DNA from: Aquificota bacterium
GTDB taxonomy: Bacteria; Aquificota; Aquificia; Aquificales; Aquificaceae
Direction: 5' to 3'
Length of the DNA: 64,000 nt
Assembly (NCBI GenBank): GCA_030549905.1
Contig: JAUQQK010000003.1
Location: 1 to 64,000 of the forward strand
Shown here piece after piece: positions 41,388 to 51,464 of the stretch. The position numbers were made by a program, and so were the translations under genes. The notes beneath the pieces were generated by a model, which saw only the letters and a program-made list of their open reading frames with translations, did not search any database and was not told the DNA's origin. Every line of letters starts with the position of its first letter. The stretch's first letter is position 1.

Positions 41388-41698
41388 AGCAGGGGTTAAT
41401 ACGAATAAAGCTGAGGTCTTATGACCATAGGCTTCTTGACCAGTATGTGAGGCAGATAATAGATGTGGTTAAGCGCACGGGCGGCACTGTAAGGGGTCCC
41501 ATACCTCTTCCTGTTCGCAGGAGGAGGTGGGTAGTTCTGAGGTCGCCCCACAAGTTTGACCAGTCCAGGGAGCATTTTGAGATAAGGGAGCACAGAAGGG
41601 TGCTTGACATAACAAGGGCAACCTCCCAGACCATTGAATCTTTGAGGGATTTAACCCTGCCAGCCGGTGTTGATGTAGAGCTTATCATAGGGAGATAG
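41384..41698 (+). CDS. rpsJ: 30S ribosomal protein S10
   Basis: First gene of the S10 operon (104 aa). Also the NusG/NusB partner in antitermination. [17 protein letters not shown] and [19 protein letters not shown] and the REQFE-like [10 protein letters not shown] are conserved. Its ATG lies within the end of the tuf repeat; the coding sequence differs from rpmG from the second codon on. Confidence 0.98.
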   Translation: MEQGLIRIKLRSYDHRLLDQYVRQIIDVVKRTGGTVRGPIPLPVRRRRWVVLRSPHKFDQSREHFEIREHRRVLDITRATSQTIESLRDLTLPAGVDVELIIGR

Positions 41699-41700
41699 CC

Positions 41701-42405
41701 ATGGCGATGGGTCTAATAGGTAAGAAGATTGGAATGATAAGGGTTTTTTTAAAGGATGGCACTTCCCTACCCGCCACGGTGATAGAAGTAAAGCCTAATT
41801 ATGTGACCGCCGTAAGGACTGAAGAGAAGGATGGATACAGGGCTATCCAGGTGGGTGCCTTTGAGGGCAAAGAGAAGCATTTGACGAAGGCGGAGCTTGG
41901 GCATCTGAAGAAGGTGGGAAGGGTTTTAAGAAAGCTGAAAGAGTTTAGAGTTGATAACCCTCAGGACTATCAGATAGGACAGGAGCTGAGAGTGGAGAAG
42001 GTCTTTCAGCCAGGAGAGCTTGTAGACGTGGTGGGCAGGAGCAAGGGTAGAGGCTTTGCCGGAACCATGAAAAGGTGGGATTTTGGTGGATTTCCCAAGT
42101 CCCACGGACACAGATACCACAGGGCGGTTGGTTCCATAGGAAACAGGTCCGACCCGGGTAGGGTCTGGAAGGGCAAAAGGATGGCCGGACACTGGGGCAA
42201 TGAACCCATTAGAGTTCAGTCTCTCCTCGTGCTAGATGTGGTGCCGGGCTTAAACCTTCTGATAGTTAAGGGCTCAGTGCCGGGTCCTAACGGCGGTGTG
42301 GTGTATGTGGAAAAATCTACCATAGCGGGAAGAAAGTCTCAAAGGCTTAAGCTCAACAGGATAAAGCATATGGCGGAAAACATACTTAAAGGAGAGCTGG
42401 TATGA
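41701..42405 (+). CDS. rplC: 50S ribosomal protein L3
   Basis: Early 50S assembly protein near the peptidyl transferase centre (234 aa). [13 protein letters not shown] at the start, and the loop with [19 protein letters not shown] and [20 protein letters not shown] in the centre. An alternative start at the Met at 41707 is equally possible. The stop overlaps rplD by 4 bp. Confidence 0.97.
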   Translation: MAMGLIGKKIGMIRVFLKDGTSLPATVIEVKPNYVTAVRTEEKDGYRAIQVGAFEGKEKHLTKAELGHLKKVGRVLRKLKEFRVDNPQDYQIGQELRVEKVFQPGELVDVVGRSKGRGFAGTMKRWDFGGFPKSHGHRYHRAVGSIGNRSDPGRVWKGKRMAGHWGNEPIRVQSLLVLDVVPGLNLLIVKGSVPGPNGGVVYVEKSTIAGRKSQRLKLNRIKHMAENILKGELV

Positions 42406-43001
42406 AGGTCCTGAGCGTAGAGTTAAAGCCTGAGGTTTTTGGTGTAGAGGTAAAAAAGCACGTGCTCTGGGAGGTGGTCAAGTGGCAGCTTGCCTCAAGA
42501 AGGCAGGGCACGCACAGCACAAAAACAAGAGGGGAAGTGGCTTACAGCGGCAGGAAGCTTCTGCCCCAGAAGGGGACAGGAAATGCAAGGCATGGCGACA
42601 GGGGTGCTAACATATTCGTAGGTGGTGGTGTGGCCCACGGTCCAAAACCAAGGGATTATTACTATGCACTCCCCAAGAAGGTAAGAAGGCTTGGTCTTAA
42701 AATGGCTCTTAGCCTGAAGGCTAAGGAAGGCAATCTTTTAGTGGTTGATACCATTGAGGTGGGTGATGTGCCAAAAACCAAGAAGGCTTTAGAAGTGCTA
42801 AAAGAGCTTGGTATGGAGAAGGATAAGGTTCTTCTGGTTTTGCCGCAGAAGGATGAGGTAATATACAGGTCTTTTAGAAACCTTCAGAAGGTAAAGGTTC
42901 TGCCCGTTGAGGGGCTGAACGTTTATGATGTGCTGTGGGCGGATAAGCTCCTTCTGGTGGAGCCAGCCCTTAGCAAGATATACGAGAGGTTGATGCCATG
43001 A
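42402..43001 (+). CDS. rplD: 50S ribosomal protein L4
   Basis: Exit-tunnel protein (199 aa). Contains [20 protein letters not shown] (tunnel loop) and [20 protein letters not shown]. In E. coli it represses its own operon; regulation here cannot be read from sequence. It overlaps both neighbours by 4 bp. Confidence 0.97.
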   Translation: MKVLSVELKPEVFGVEVKKHVLWEVVKWQLASRRQGTHSTKTRGEVAYSGRKLLPQKGTGNARHGDRGANIFVGGGVAHGPKPRDYYYALPKKVRRLGLKMALSLKAKEGNLLVVDTIEVGDVPKTKKALEVLKELGMEKDKVLLVLPQKDEVIYRSFRNLQKVKVLPVEGLNVYDVLWADKLLLVEPALSKIYERLMP

Positions 43002-43294
43002 GAAGACCGGAAGAAATAGTGATAAGGCCTATAATAACGGAAAAGAGCAACAGGCTTATGGAAGACCATAAAAAATATACCTTTGAGGTGGCTCTTGATG
43101 CCACAAAGCATGAGATAAAGCATGCCATAGAGAAACTCTTTGGGGTAAAGGTTTTGAAGGTAAATACCCTTATAGTTAAACCCAGAAAGAAGCGGGTGGT
43201 GGGCAAGTTTAGGCAGTATGGCTACACAAGAGCCTATAAGAAAGCTATCGTTACCATACCACCCGATAAGGAAATAGACCTTACAGGAGTGTAA
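42998..43294 (+). CDS. rplW: 50S ribosomal protein L23
   Basis: Sits at the tunnel exit and docks trigger factor and SRP (98 aa). [20 protein letters not shown] and the basic [16 protein letters not shown] loop match the family. ATGA-type overlap with rplD; rplB follows after 2 bp. Confidence 0.97.
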   Translation: MRRPEEIVIRPIITEKSNRLMEDHKKYTFEVALDATKHEIKHAIEKLFGVKVLKVNTLIVKPRKKRVVGKFRQYGYTRAYKKAIVTIPPDKEIDLTGV

Positions 43295-43296
43295 AG

Positions 43297-44175
43297 ATGG
43301 GTGTAAGGAAGTTAAAACCTGTAACCAACGGACAGAGGCATGCGGTTCTTTACGACTTTTCTGAGATTACCAAGTCAGAGCCAGAAAAGTCCCTGCTTGT
43401 CCACTGGCACAGGGCAAAGGGCAGGTCCCGTCAGCAGGGCAAGATCACCTCACGGGGTAGAGGTGGCGGAAACAAAAGGCGTTATAGGCTCATAGATTTT
43501 AAAAGGGATAAGAGCCTCGTGCCTGCAAAGGTGGTTGCCATAGAGTATGACCCTAACAGGTCAGCTCGCATAGCCCTCCTCCACTATGCGGACGGAGAGA
43601 AAAGGTATATTCTCTGGCCAGAGGGCCTTAAGGTGGGTGATACGGTCCTTTCCATATCCTACGAGGATGCAGAAGCAGGCAAGGAGCTACCAGAAATAAA
43701 AGTGGGTAATGCCCTGCCTTTGAAGTATATACCTGTGGGTACCATAGTGCATAACGTGGAGCTTCACCCCGGCAAGGGCGGGCAGATAGCCAGAGCGGCA
43801 GGCATGTCTGCCCAGATACTCGGTAAGGTAGGCGACTATGTGCAGCTGAGGATGCCCTCTGGTGAGATCAGGCTTGTTCACCAGAGATGTATGGCTACTG
43901 TGGGAGCGGTTGGTCTTGCAGAGCATGAACTGGTTAAATACGGAAAGGCTGGAAGGAGAAGGTGGTTAGGCTGGAGACCCATAACAAGAGGAACCGCCAT
44001 GAACCCTGTAGACCACCCGCATGGCGGTGGTGAGGGCAAAACAAAGGGCAAGCACCCGGAGTCTCCTTGGGGTTGGAAGACCAAGGGCTACAAGACAAGA
44101 AGGGGTAAGAAATATTCAGACAAGTTTATACTTGTTTCAAGGAAGGGCAAGCCCCTGAGAGGAGGTGTCAAGTAA
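43297..44175 (+). CDS. rplB: 50S ribosomal protein L2
   Basis: Primary 23S rRNA-binding protein required for peptidyl transfer (292 aa, slightly longer than usual). [35 protein letters not shown] and the C-terminal [17 protein letters not shown] (with the functionally critical His) are present. The final A of its stop is the first base of rpsS. Confidence 0.98.
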   Translation: MGVRKLKPVTNGQRHAVLYDFSEITKSEPEKSLLVHWHRAKGRSRQQGKITSRGRGGGNKRRYRLIDFKRDKSLVPAKVVAIEYDPNRSARIALLHYADGEKRYILWPEGLKVGDTVLSISYEDAEAGKELPEIKVGNALPLKYIPVGTIVHNVELHPGKGGQIARAAGMSAQILGKVGDYVQLRMPSGEIRLVHQRCMATVGAVGLAEHELVKYGKAGRRRWLGWRPITRGTAMNPVDHPHGGGEGKTKGKHPESPWGWKTKGYKTRRGKKYSDKFILVSRKGKPLRGGVK

Positions 44176-44630
44176 TGGGTTTTAAGGGCTCATGGAACAA
44201 AAGGAACAGGCTTGTAGAAGACCTTGATACTTTTTTAAAGCTCTATAAGAAGACACAGCGTATATACAAGAAGGTGCGCGCGGTTCAACATATTCCAGAG
44301 CTTTACCAGAAGGCTATAGAAAAGTATCAGCAGGTCTGGGACGAGTATAGAAGGCTTGTCAATAAAAAGGCATGGGTTGACCCAAAGCTCTGGTTTAGAA
44401 TCAGGAAGATGAACGAAACGGGCGAGAGGAAGGTGATAAAAACTTACAGCAGGGACACCACCATAATTCCGGATTTTGTCGGTCATACCATAGCGGTTCA
44501 TAATGGCAAGACTTTTGTGCCTGTGTATATAACCTCCGACATGGTGGGGCATAAGCTGGGCGAGTTTGCCCCCACAAGGACCTTCAGGGGGCATCCTGAA
44601 AAATCCGCAAAAACTGCGAAGAAGAAGTGA
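44175..44630 (+). CDS. rpsS: 30S ribosomal protein S19 with N-terminal insertion
   Basis: 30S head protein. 151 aa instead of the usual 90 or so. The core from about residue 77 ([56 protein letters not shown]) is standard. Between the short start [10 protein letters not shown] and the core lie roughly 60 added residues (about 13-72), highly charged and helical, rich in Lys, Tyr and Glu. Similar long S19 proteins are known from relatives as far as I remember, but the role of the insertion is unknown. Confidence 0.96.
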   Translation: MGFKGSWNKRNRLVEDLDTFLKLYKKTQRIYKKVRAVQHIPELYQKAIEKYQQVWDEYRRLVNKKAWVDPKLWFRIRKMNETGERKVIKTYSRDTTIIPDFVGHTIAVHNGKTFVPVYITSDMVGHKLGEFAPTRTFRGHPEKSAKTAKKK

Positions 44631-44639
44631 GGTGCTAAC

Positions 44640-44978
44640 ATGGAAGCAAGAGCAGTGCTAAGGTATGCTAAGGTATCTCCCACAAAGGCAAGACAGGTTT
44701 TAAGACTAATTCAGGGCAAGTCCGCTGGCGAGGCTCTCTATCAGCTAAGGTTTATCCCCAAAAAGTCCGCTCGTATAGTGGAGGGTGTTTTAAGAAGCGC
44801 CCTTGCCAATGCGGAGCAGAAGAACATGGACCTTGAAAGGCTTTACATTAAAAAGGCGGTGGCGGACGAGGGACCCATGTATAAAAAATGGCTTCCGAGA
44901 GCCCATGGAAGGGCAACCATGCTGAGGAAAAGGACATCACACATTACTATAGTTCTTGAAGAGAAGGAGGAAACCTGA
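44640..44978 (+). CDS. rplV: 50S ribosomal protein L22
   Basis: Exit-tunnel protein (112 aa). [40 protein letters not shown] and the beta-hairpin tip with [20 protein letters not shown] are conserved. The stop overlaps the rpsC ATG by one base. Confidence 0.98.
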   Translation: MEARAVLRYAKVSPTKARQVLRLIQGKSAGEALYQLRFIPKKSARIVEGVLRSALANAEQKNMDLERLYIKKAVADEGPMYKKWLPRAHGRATMLRKRTSHITIVLEEKEET

Positions 44979-45673
44979 TGGGCCAGAAAACGCATCCAAT
45001 AGGCTTCAGGCTTGGAGTTGTAAGGGATTGGAGCTCCAAATGGTTTGCCGGTAAGAGGGATTATACAAGGCTTTTACATGAGGACCTCAGGATAAAGGAA
45101 TACATAAAGAAGAGGTACGCGGCTGCCGGCATATCCAAAGTAATCGTGGAAAGAATGGCGGACAAGGTTAAGGTAAGGGTTTTATCCGCCAGACCCGGCA
45201 TCATTATAGGAAGGAAGGGTGCAGAAGTAGAACAGCTTAAAAAGGATATTGAATACATAACAGGCGGTAAGGATGTTTTAATTACTGTTGATGAAGTAAG
45301 AATCCCCGAGCTTGACGCACAGCTTGTGGCGGAAGAGATAGCCCTTCAGATTGAGAGAAGGGTTTCACACAGAAGGGCTATGAAGAGAGCTATAGACAAT
45401 GCCTTCAAAGCAGGTGCGAAGGGTGTGAAGGTACAGGTAAAGGGTAGAATTGGCGGTGCGGAGCTTGCAAGGGCTGAATGGTTTCTTGTAGGCAGGATGC
45501 CTCTACAGACCCTGAGGGCGGATGTGGATTATGGTTATGCGGTTGCACAGACTAAGTATGGCGTGCTTGGTGTTAAGGTATGGATATATAAGGGTGATGT
45601 GCTAAAGGGTGGAAAGGAAGAGATAGTTAAAAAGATAGAAGAGGACCTAAAGAAGGCGGAAAAGGAGGTGTAA
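44978..45673 (+). CDS. rpsC: 30S ribosomal protein S3
   Basis: mRNA entry-channel protein with helicase role (231 aa). N-terminal [22 protein letters not shown] domain with [19 protein letters not shown], and C-terminal [19 protein letters not shown]. Normal length. rplP follows after 3 bp. Confidence 0.98.
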   Translation: MGQKTHPIGFRLGVVRDWSSKWFAGKRDYTRLLHEDLRIKEYIKKRYAAAGISKVIVERMADKVKVRVLSARPGIIIGRKGAEVEQLKKDIEYITGGKDVLITVDEVRIPELDAQLVAEEIALQIERRVSHRRAMKRAIDNAFKAGAKGVKVQVKGRIGGAELARAEWFLVGRMPLQTLRADVDYGYAVAQTKYGVLGVKVWIYKGDVLKGGKEEIVKKIEEDLKKAEKEV

Positions 45674-45676
45674 GAT

Positions 45677-46102
45677 ATGTCTTTCCTTGCTCCAAAGAAG
45701 ACAAAGTTTAGAAAATCCCAGAGGGGAACCCTTAAAGGCAAGGCTTTCAGAGGCAACAGGCTTGCCTTTGGTGAGTATGGCATACAGGCTCTTGAATCTT
45801 GCTGGCTCACGCAGAGGCAGATAGAAGCCGGAAGGATTGCCCTCGTGCGTGCCCTGCGAAAGGGTGCAAAGGTGTGGATACAGGTCTTCCCTGACAAGCC
45901 CTACACAAGAAAGCCTAACGAAGTAAGGATGGGTGGAGGTAAGGGCGACCCGGAAGGCTTCGTGGCGGTTGTTAAACCTGGCAGGATAATCTACGAGTTT
46001 TCCGGCGTATCTGAAGAAGTGGCAGAGGAAGCCCACAGACTTGTGGATGCCAAACTACCCATTAAAACAAGGCTTGTAAAGGCTGGAGGTATTCAGGCAT
46101 GA
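45677..46102 (+). CDS. rplP: 50S ribosomal protein L16
   Basis: Located near the A site and peptidyl transferase centre (141 aa). [40 protein letters not shown] and the conserved [20 protein letters not shown] are seen. Overlaps rpmC by 4 bp. Confidence 0.98.
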   Translation: MSFLAPKKTKFRKSQRGTLKGKAFRGNRLAFGEYGIQALESCWLTQRQIEAGRIALVRALRKGAKVWIQVFPDKPYTRKPNEVRMGGGKGDPEGFVAVVKPGRIIYEFSGVSEEVAEEAHRLVDAKLPIKTRLVKAGGIQA

Positions 46103-46299
46103 AGGTAGAGGAACTCAGAAAGCTGAGCCTTAAGGACCTTCTAAAGAAGGAAGAGGAGTTAAGAAGGGAGCTTTTAAGGCTCAGGTTTAAGAAGAAAATA
46201 GAAGGCTTACCAAACCCCATGGCAATAAGGAATACAAAGAGGGATTTAGCAAGGGTTTTAACCTTGATAAGGGAAAAAGAGCTTAGAGGTGAGCAGTGA
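46099..46299 (+). CDS. rpmC: 50S ribosomal protein L29
   Basis: Small helical protein near the tunnel exit (66 aa). [20 protein letters not shown] and [19 protein letters not shown] are typical. The stop TGA overlaps the rpsQ ATG. Confidence 0.97.
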   Translation: MKVEELRKLSLKDLLKKEEELRRELLRLRFKKKIEGLPNPMAIRNTKRDLARVLTLIREKELRGEQ

Positions 46300-46592
46300 T
46301 GGAGAAAAAGTGGCATGAAAAAAGAAAGGAACTTGTAGGTGTGGTGGTGAGCGACAAGATGCAAAAAACGGTGGTGGTCAGAGTTGACAGAAGAGAAGCC
46401 CACCCTATTTATAAGAAGCACATAGTAAAAAGCAAGAAATATCACGCTCATGACCCAAACAACGAGTGCAGGGTGGGCGACATAGTGGTGATAAGGGAAA
46501 CAAGACCTCTTTCAAAGACAAAAAGGTGGGTGGTGGTAAGGATACTGCAGAGGGCTAAATCTCCTGAGGAGGCTCTGAAGGAAGGGCAGTAA
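46299..46592 (+). CDS. rpsQ: 30S ribosomal protein S17
   Basis: Primary 16S rRNA-binding protein (97 aa). [39 protein letters not shown] and the [12 protein letters not shown] motif are conserved. I use the ATG at 46299, which overlaps the rpmC stop, rather than the GTG one codon upstream. The S10 operon normally goes on with rplN and rplX; here the next gene, 9 bp away, is lptD. Confidence 0.97.
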   Translation: MEKKWHEKRKELVGVVVSDKMQKTVVVRVDRREAHPIYKKHIVKSKKYHAHDPNNECRVGDIVVIRETRPLSKTKRWVVVRILQRAKSPEEALKEGQ

Positions 46593-46601
46593 AATATCTT
46601 T

Positions 46602-48608
46602 ATGCTTTTCCTTCTCCTCCTCTTTCTCTTTTCATACTCCCTTGCTTTAGAGGTCTTTTCTGAAAGCCTTGAGAGGTTGCCTGATGGTACCATCAAGGCA
46701 GTTGGTAATGTGGAAGCCTATTATAAAAACTATTACATAAAGGCTGATTTAATGACCTATGACCCTGAAAGAAAGCTTGTGCAGGCGGAGGGGAACGTAT
46801 ATATAAGGTCTTATGATGGCAGGCTTGAAGTGAGGGGAGAAAGTGCCTTTCTTGACCTTGATAAGGATAAGGGTTATTTTATAAAGGCGGATGGACGCTT
46901 TGAAAAGTTTTACTTTACCGCGGAGAGGGTGGATAAGGAAGGCAACAGCTATGAAGTGAGGGAGGGAAGCATTACCACATGTCCTCCAGACAGGAAGGAG
47001 CTTCTTGTTTGCTTTTCTAAAGCTTACATCTCTGAAAGATATGCCACAGGTCTTGGAAGCTCTTTAAGGCTTTTCAAAATACCCGTTGCTTACACGCCCC
47101 TTGTGGTCTTTCCTGTGGGTGATAGAAGGTCTGGGCTTTTACCACCCACCATAGGTTCAAACAGCTACAACACTTTCATATACAAACAACCCATATACTG
47201 GGTCATATCGCCCGATAAGGATGCTACCCTTACCCTTGACTACCGGGACAAGCAGGCAAAGGGATTAAGCCTTGAATACAGGCAGTCTCTCAGGAAGGAG
47301 CTGGACCTTACAGGCGCCTTTTCCTTTTACAGGGAGCCCGTACCTCCTGGTAAATGGTGGGAGGGAAGACCTAAGGAAACCTTCAGAGAAAACCGCTACA
47401 GGCTCAAGTTTGACCTTGACCTGTCAGAACTAAAACTGGGTGTGGATACCCTCTCTGACCCTTACTTTATGCAGGATATGTACTTCACTACCAGAGAGAG
47501 AACCATACCCTATCTGACTTCCTACCTGTCCTACAAGAAAGAATTTGACTGGGTTTTATTCGTCTTTGACGCCAGGAAGTTTTACGACACCACATCACCA
47601 GACAATAAAAAAACCCTCCAGAGGCTTCCGGAGGTAGGTCTTTATGTAAAGGATATTAGCCTTCCCTATGGCTTTTCCTTCAACACCACCTTTTCTTACG
47701 CAAACTTTTACAGGGAAGAGGGACAAAAGGCACAAAGGCTCTTATTCTTCCCTGAGCTTTCCCTGCCAAAGAGGCTTTTCGGTCTTAACCTTCTATCCAC
47801 CCTCACCATTGAGAACCTCTTTTACTGGGATGTGAAAGGCTCTGAGGCAACAGATAAGTCTGTACCTATCTCTTTGAGATACAGGGAGAGGCTACCCTTT
47901 TTCTTCACACATAGAGTTGGTGGTTTTCAATTAAGCCACATGCTTGAGCTATCTTATTCGTACAGACCTAAGGGCTTTAATAACCCGCGTTTTGACACTC
48001 TTGACCAGATAGACAAGGAAAGCACCCTTAACTATTCCTTTTTAAGCTCTGGCTATTATGAAGGAAAGCAGATTTACAGCCTTTTTATACAAGGCGGGTA
48101 TAACCACCTTGGTAGCTTTACTTACCTTGACCAGGTGGTAAAGGAAAAGTTAATGCCTGTAAGGACGCTTTTTAGCCTTATGCCCACCGACTGGTTTTCT
48201 TTATCCGCAGACAGCACTTACGACCCAGTCCATAGCAGACTGCTGAAAAACGTTGGCTCTTCTACCTTCAAGTATAAACAGAGCTCCTTAACCCTTAGCA
48301 GAACTTACGAAAAGAGCTACTACGGACAGCTTATAAACGACCAGTATGGAGCGGTTTTGTCCACAGCTTTTTCAAAGGCAACCCTGAACCTTGGCATTAT
48401 AAGGGATAACAGAATAGGTAAAGACCTTCAGAGGAGGATAGAGCTTTTATACAAAGGAGCCTGCTGGGCGTTTGGGCTTTTGCTGAGGGACAATTACGAC
48501 GGCACAAGACAGAAATACATAAAGGAAGTTTTCCTCACCTTCAATGTTTTTGACCTTCAAAGGCTTACAGTGCCTCTGAAGCGGCAAGAAGCTCCTTTAG
48601 CCTTTTAG
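46602..48608 (+). CDS. lptD: LPS-assembly protein LptD (OstA)
   Basis: Outer-membrane beta barrel that inserts lipopolysaccharide into the outer leaflet. 668 aa, somewhat short for the family. Signal peptide at residues 1-15 (MLFLLLLFLFSYSLA). An N-terminal jellyroll of repeats (GTIKAVGNVEAYYKNYYIKA; KLVQAEGNVYIR) follows. Two Cys in the TTCPPDRKE-LLVCF stretch may form a disulfide, and the barrel signature RRSGLLPPTIGSNSYNT comes before alternating aromatic strands. Its last 44 bp overlap convergent rpe. Directly behind rpsQ, so probably transcribed with the S10 operon. Confidence 0.95.
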   Translation: MLFLLLLFLFSYSLALEVFSESLERLPDGTIKAVGNVEAYYKNYYIKADLMTYDPERKLVQAEGNVYIRSYDGRLEVRGESAFLDLDKDKGYFIKADGRFEKFYFTAERVDKEGNSYEVREGSITTCPPDRKELLVCFSKAYISERYATGLGSSLRLFKIPVAYTPLVVFPVGDRRSGLLPPTIGSNSYNTFIYKQPIYWVISPDKDATLTLDYRDKQAKGLSLEYRQSLRKELDLTGAFSFYREPVPPGKWWEGRPKETFRENRYRLKFDLDLSELKLGVDTLSDPYFMQDMYFTTRERTIPYLTSYLSYKKEFDWVLFVFDARKFYDTTSPDNKKTLQRLPEVGLYVKDISLPYGFSFNTTFSYANFYREEGQKAQRLLFFPELSLPKRLFGLNLLSTLTIENLFYWDVKGSEATDKSVPISLRYRERLPFFFTHRVGGFQLSHMLELSYSYRPKGFNNPRFDTLDQIDKESTLNYSFLSSGYYEGKQIYSLFIQGGYNHLGSFTYLDQVVKEKLMPVRTLFSLMPTDWFSLSADSTYDPVHSRLLKNVGSSTFKYKQSSLTLSRTYEKSYYGQLINDQYGAVLSTAFSKATLNLGIIRDNRIGKDLQRRIELLYKGACWAFGLLLRDNYDGTRQKYIKEVFLTFNVFDLQRLTVPLKRQEAPLAF

Positions 48609-49233
48609 TTTGGGCTTTTATATCTTTCGCATGGAATATGCCAGAGCCAACCACCAGTATGTCCGCTCCAGCTTTTGCCACCTCCATAATGTTGTCCTCC
48701 TTTATTCCACCATCAATCTCAATGAGAAGGGAAGGGTTTATCTCCATCACCATATCCTTGAGCCTTCTGAGCCTCTCTATAGACCTTTCTATAAACCTCT
48801 GACCCCCAAAGCCAGGGTTTACAGACATTAAAAGGACAAAGTCTGCATAATGAAGAACTTCCTCTAAGAGCTTGAGAGAGGTACCGGGGTTTATAACCAC
48901 ACCCGCCTTTGCACCAAGGCTCTTTATAAGCTCAAGGCTTCTGTGTATATGGTGGTTGTTCTCTATGTGTATGCTTACCATATCCGCCCCAGCCTTTATA
49001 AAGTCGGGAATGTATTTATCCACGTTCTCTATCATCAGGTGGGCATCGAGGGGAAGCCTGCAGTGTTTTTTTATGCTTTCAAGCAAGACAGGACCGAAGG
49101 TGATGTTTGGTACAAAATGTCCGTCCATCACGTCAAAGTGTATGAGGTCCGCCCCACCTTCTTCACAGGCTCTTATCTGCTCGCCAAGGTTCCAGAAGTC
49201 TGCAGAGAGTATAGAAGGAGCCAGAAGCTTCAT
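48565..49233 (-). CDS. rpe: Ribulose-phosphate 3-epimerase
   Basis: Interconverts ribulose-5-P and xylulose-5-P in the pentose phosphate and Calvin cycles. 222 aa TIM barrel: LAPSILSADFWNLGEQI, IHFDVMDGHFVPNITFGP (metal-binding His and Asp), LDAHLMIEN, LMSVNPGFGGQRFI and IEIDGGIKEDNI are all present. ATGA overlap with hom; its 3' end overlaps lptD tail to tail by 44 bp. Confidence 0.97.
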   Translation of the reverse strand: MKLLAPSILSADFWNLGEQIRACEEGGADLIHFDVMDGHFVPNITFGPVLLESIKKHCRLPLDAHLMIENVDKYIPDFIKAGADMVSIHIENNHHIHRSLELIKSLGAKAGVVINPGTSLKLLEEVLHYADFVLLMSVNPGFGGQRFIERSIERLRRLKDMVMEINPSLLIEIDGGIKEDNIMEVAKAGADILVVGSGIFHAKDIKAQTKRLKELLAASEAL

Positions 49234-50543
49234 TCCGCCTCCTCTTCAACCCTTATGAGAACAGGCTCCCCTACCACTACAGGAAGCTCCTTTATACCTT
49301 CTAAAGCCTTCTTCATGTCAAGTTCGTAGGCTTTGTGGGTTAGTATCACAAGGGGTATTATATGCTCCTTTTCCCTACCCGCTATACTACAGACCTTTTC
49401 CTTCTGCAGGACGCTGGCTATGCTTATGTTGCTATCCGCCAGCACCCTTGCTATGCTGGCAAGAACGCCAGGTTTGTCAGGCACATCAAACCTCAAATAA
49501 TATCTGCTGTAGAAGTTTTTGCTAATGCTTAAAGTCCTATCACCCCAGCTGTAGGGCATTGCCTCCTTGCAGAAGGCTATCTTGCGCGCTATATCCACTA
49601 TGTCTGAAACCACTGCGGAGGCTGTTGGGTGTGAGCCTGCACCCTTTCCGTAAAACATGGTTTTGCCTACAAAGTCCCCCTCTACCATTATGGCATTATA
49701 GACGTCCGAGACCTTTGCCAGAGGGTCCTCCTGAGGCAGGAAGGTGGGATGCACTCTTACCTCAAGCTCCGAGTCCCTTCTCTTTGCTATGGCTAAGAGC
49801 TTTAGAGTGTAGCCAAGCTCCCTGCCAAGCTCTATGTCCAAAAGCTCTACCCCTCTTATGCCCTCCACATAGACCTCCGAAAAGTCAAAAAAGCCTCCAA
49901 AGGCTATGTAAGAAAGTATGGCTATCTTGTGGGCTGTATCCCAGCCGTCTATATCAAGGCTTGGGTCCGCCTCCGCATAACCCTTTTCCTGAGCCTCACT
50001 GAGTGCGCTTTGAAAATCCACCTCCTCCTCAAGCATGCGGGTAAGTATGTAGTTGGTGGTACCGTTTAAAATGCCGTAGATAGCTCTTATCCGGTTGCCC
50101 ACAAGGGATTCTTTTACTGCCTTTATTATGGGTATGCCACCTCCTACGGAGGCTTCGAAGCCTATGCTGAGACCCTTCTTCTGAGCAAGTTCAAACAGCT
50201 CTCTGCCTTCTTCCGCCAGAAGGTGCTTGTTGGCACTTACCACATGTTTTCCTTTTTCAAGAGCTTCTTTTATTAACTGTTTGGCAAAGCCCTTACCCCC
50301 CACAAGCTCCACCACAATGTCCGAATTTTCCAGAACTTCCTTGTAGTCTGTGGTTCTTATGTCAGATGGTACATAAAAGCTCCTTGGTCTTTGCCAGTCC
50401 TTGTCAGCAACTCTTGTTAGCTCTAAATCCACTCCCGACCTTTCCCTGATAAGCTCTGAGTTTTTCAAAAGTAGCTCCACCACACCAGTGCCCACCACAC
50501 CACATCCTACTATACCAACCCTGACCCTCAAGGTTTTCCTCAC
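49230..50543 (-). CDS. hom: Homoserine dehydrogenase
   Basis: Reduces aspartate semialdehyde to homoserine for threonine and methionine synthesis. 437 aa: N-terminal Rossmann GIVGCGVVGTGVVELLL, VVSANKHLLAE, the catalytic region GILNGTTNYILTRMLEE and GYAEADPSLDIDGWDTAHK, and a C-terminal ACT domain (RFDVPDKPGVLASIARVLAD), the usual site of threonine feedback. Starts 7 bp behind the end of the protease gene upstream. lysC, the first enzyme of the pathway, is 2.9 kb away on the other strand. Confidence 0.97.
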   Translation of the reverse strand: MRKTLRVRVGIVGCGVVGTGVVELLLKNSELIRERSGVDLELTRVADKDWQRPRSFYVPSDIRTTDYKEVLENSDIVVELVGGKGFAKQLIKEALEKGKHVVSANKHLLAEEGRELFELAQKKGLSIGFEASVGGGIPIIKAVKESLVGNRIRAIYGILNGTTNYILTRMLEEEVDFQSALSEAQEKGYAEADPSLDIDGWDTAHKIAILSYIAFGGFFDFSEVYVEGIRGVELLDIELGRELGYTLKLLAIAKRRDSELEVRVHPTFLPQEDPLAKVSDVYNAIMVEGDFVGKTMFYGKGAGSHPTASAVVSDIVDIARKIAFCKEAMPYSWGDRTLSISKNFYSRYYLRFDVPDKPGVLASIARVLADSNISIASVLQKEKVCSIAGREKEHIIPLVILTHKAYELDMKKALEGIKELPVVVGEPVLIRVEEEAE

Positions 50544-50550
50544 TTAACGC

Positions 50551-51417
50551 TCAAGGCTTTCCTGTTTGGTTTGCCCTGTAAGGCACGGGTATGTATTGAA
50601 CGGAAGGCACCTGAGAGCCCATGGGTTGCGGGAAGAGCTCCATAAGCTCATAAACCTCCCATGGCACTTCCGTGGAAATGTTCAGCCCAAGCTCTCTAAG
50701 ATACTCAACGGTCAGTGGATAGTCGTGGGTATATTTACCCGTGGCAAGCTCCTCCGCTATATGCTCCGCCTTATGCCTGTCCATGCCGTTTTCTGTAAGA
50801 AGCCATACGAGGTATTCCTTCATCTGTTTTATAGCCTTCTGAGCTACATCTGCGAGTATAAGGGTCTGGTCTTCTATGTCTTTTGCCTCCTTCTGTTCTA
50901 ACACCTTCAGAATGGAGGCGGCGGGCATGTTGCCCAGCTGTGGGTCAACGGGTCCAAGCACGGCGTTTGGGTCCATTATTACCTCGTCCGCAGACAAAGC
51001 CAAGAGGGTTCCACCAGACATGGCATAGTGAGGCACTATAACCCTTACCGGACCCTTATGCCTTACCAAAGCGTTTGCTATCTGCGTGGCGGCTAAGGCA
51101 AGACCCCCCGGCGTATGCACTATGAGGTCAATGGGCATGTCTGGAGGTGTCATCCTTATGGCTCTTAAAACCTGCTCCGAGTCCTCTATGTTTATATATC
51201 TGAATATAGGTATGCCAAAAAAGCCTAGGCTCTCCTGCCGGTGTATGAGGGTTATAACCCTGCTTCCTCTCTTTGCTTCAAGCTGTTGTATAAGTGCCTC
51301 CCTTGCCCTTGCCAGTGCGTACTTCCTCCAGAAGGGCAAAAAGAATATGATGAAAAAGAAGAGAAACCAGATAAAGTTATAAAGGTAGGCAAAGGGGTTA
51401 AACACAGGCTGTTCCAT
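50551..51417 (-). CDS. Membrane-anchored serine protease of the SDH/ClpP-crotonase class
   Basis: 288 aa. One strong N-terminal membrane segment (residues 10-29) is followed by a ClpP/SppA-like domain. The oxyanion motif HTPGG lies at 101-105 and the likely nucleophile Ser134 in HYAMSGGTLLALSADEV. The following DPNAVLGPVDPQLG is typical of the serine dehydrogenase proteinase (SDH) family. These proteins resemble SppA and probably cut membrane or signal peptides; the natural substrate is unknown. A good sigma-70 promoter lies immediately upstream, giving an mRNA with almost no leader. Confidence 0.88.
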   Translation of the reverse strand: MEQPVFNPFAYLYNFIWFLFFFIIFFLPFWRKYALARAREALIQQLEAKRGSRVITLIHRQESLGFFGIPIFRYINIEDSEQVLRAIRMTPPDMPIDLIVHTPGGLALAATQIANALVRHKGPVRVIVPHYAMSGGTLLALSADEVIMDPNAVLGPVDPQLGNMPAASILKVLEQKEAKDIEDQTLILADVAQKAIKQMKEYLVWLLTENGMDRHKAEHIAEELATGKYTHDYPLTVEYLRELGLNISTEVPWEVYELMELFPQPMGSQVPSVQYIPVPYRANQTGKP

Positions 51418-51425
51418 GCTCTTAG

Positions 51426-51454
51426 ATTATACAAGAAAGAAATGTCTTTTTCAA
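51426..51454 (-). promoter_or_regulatory. Sigma-70-like promoter for the SDH-type protease gene
   Basis: On the minus strand TTGAAA (51454-51449) and TATAAT (51431-51426) are 17 bp apart, a near-consensus promoter. The expected start of transcription is at about 51419, two bases before the ATG at 51417, so the mRNA would be practically leaderless. Confidence 0.7.
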
Positions 51455-51464
51455 GCCTGCCTGA

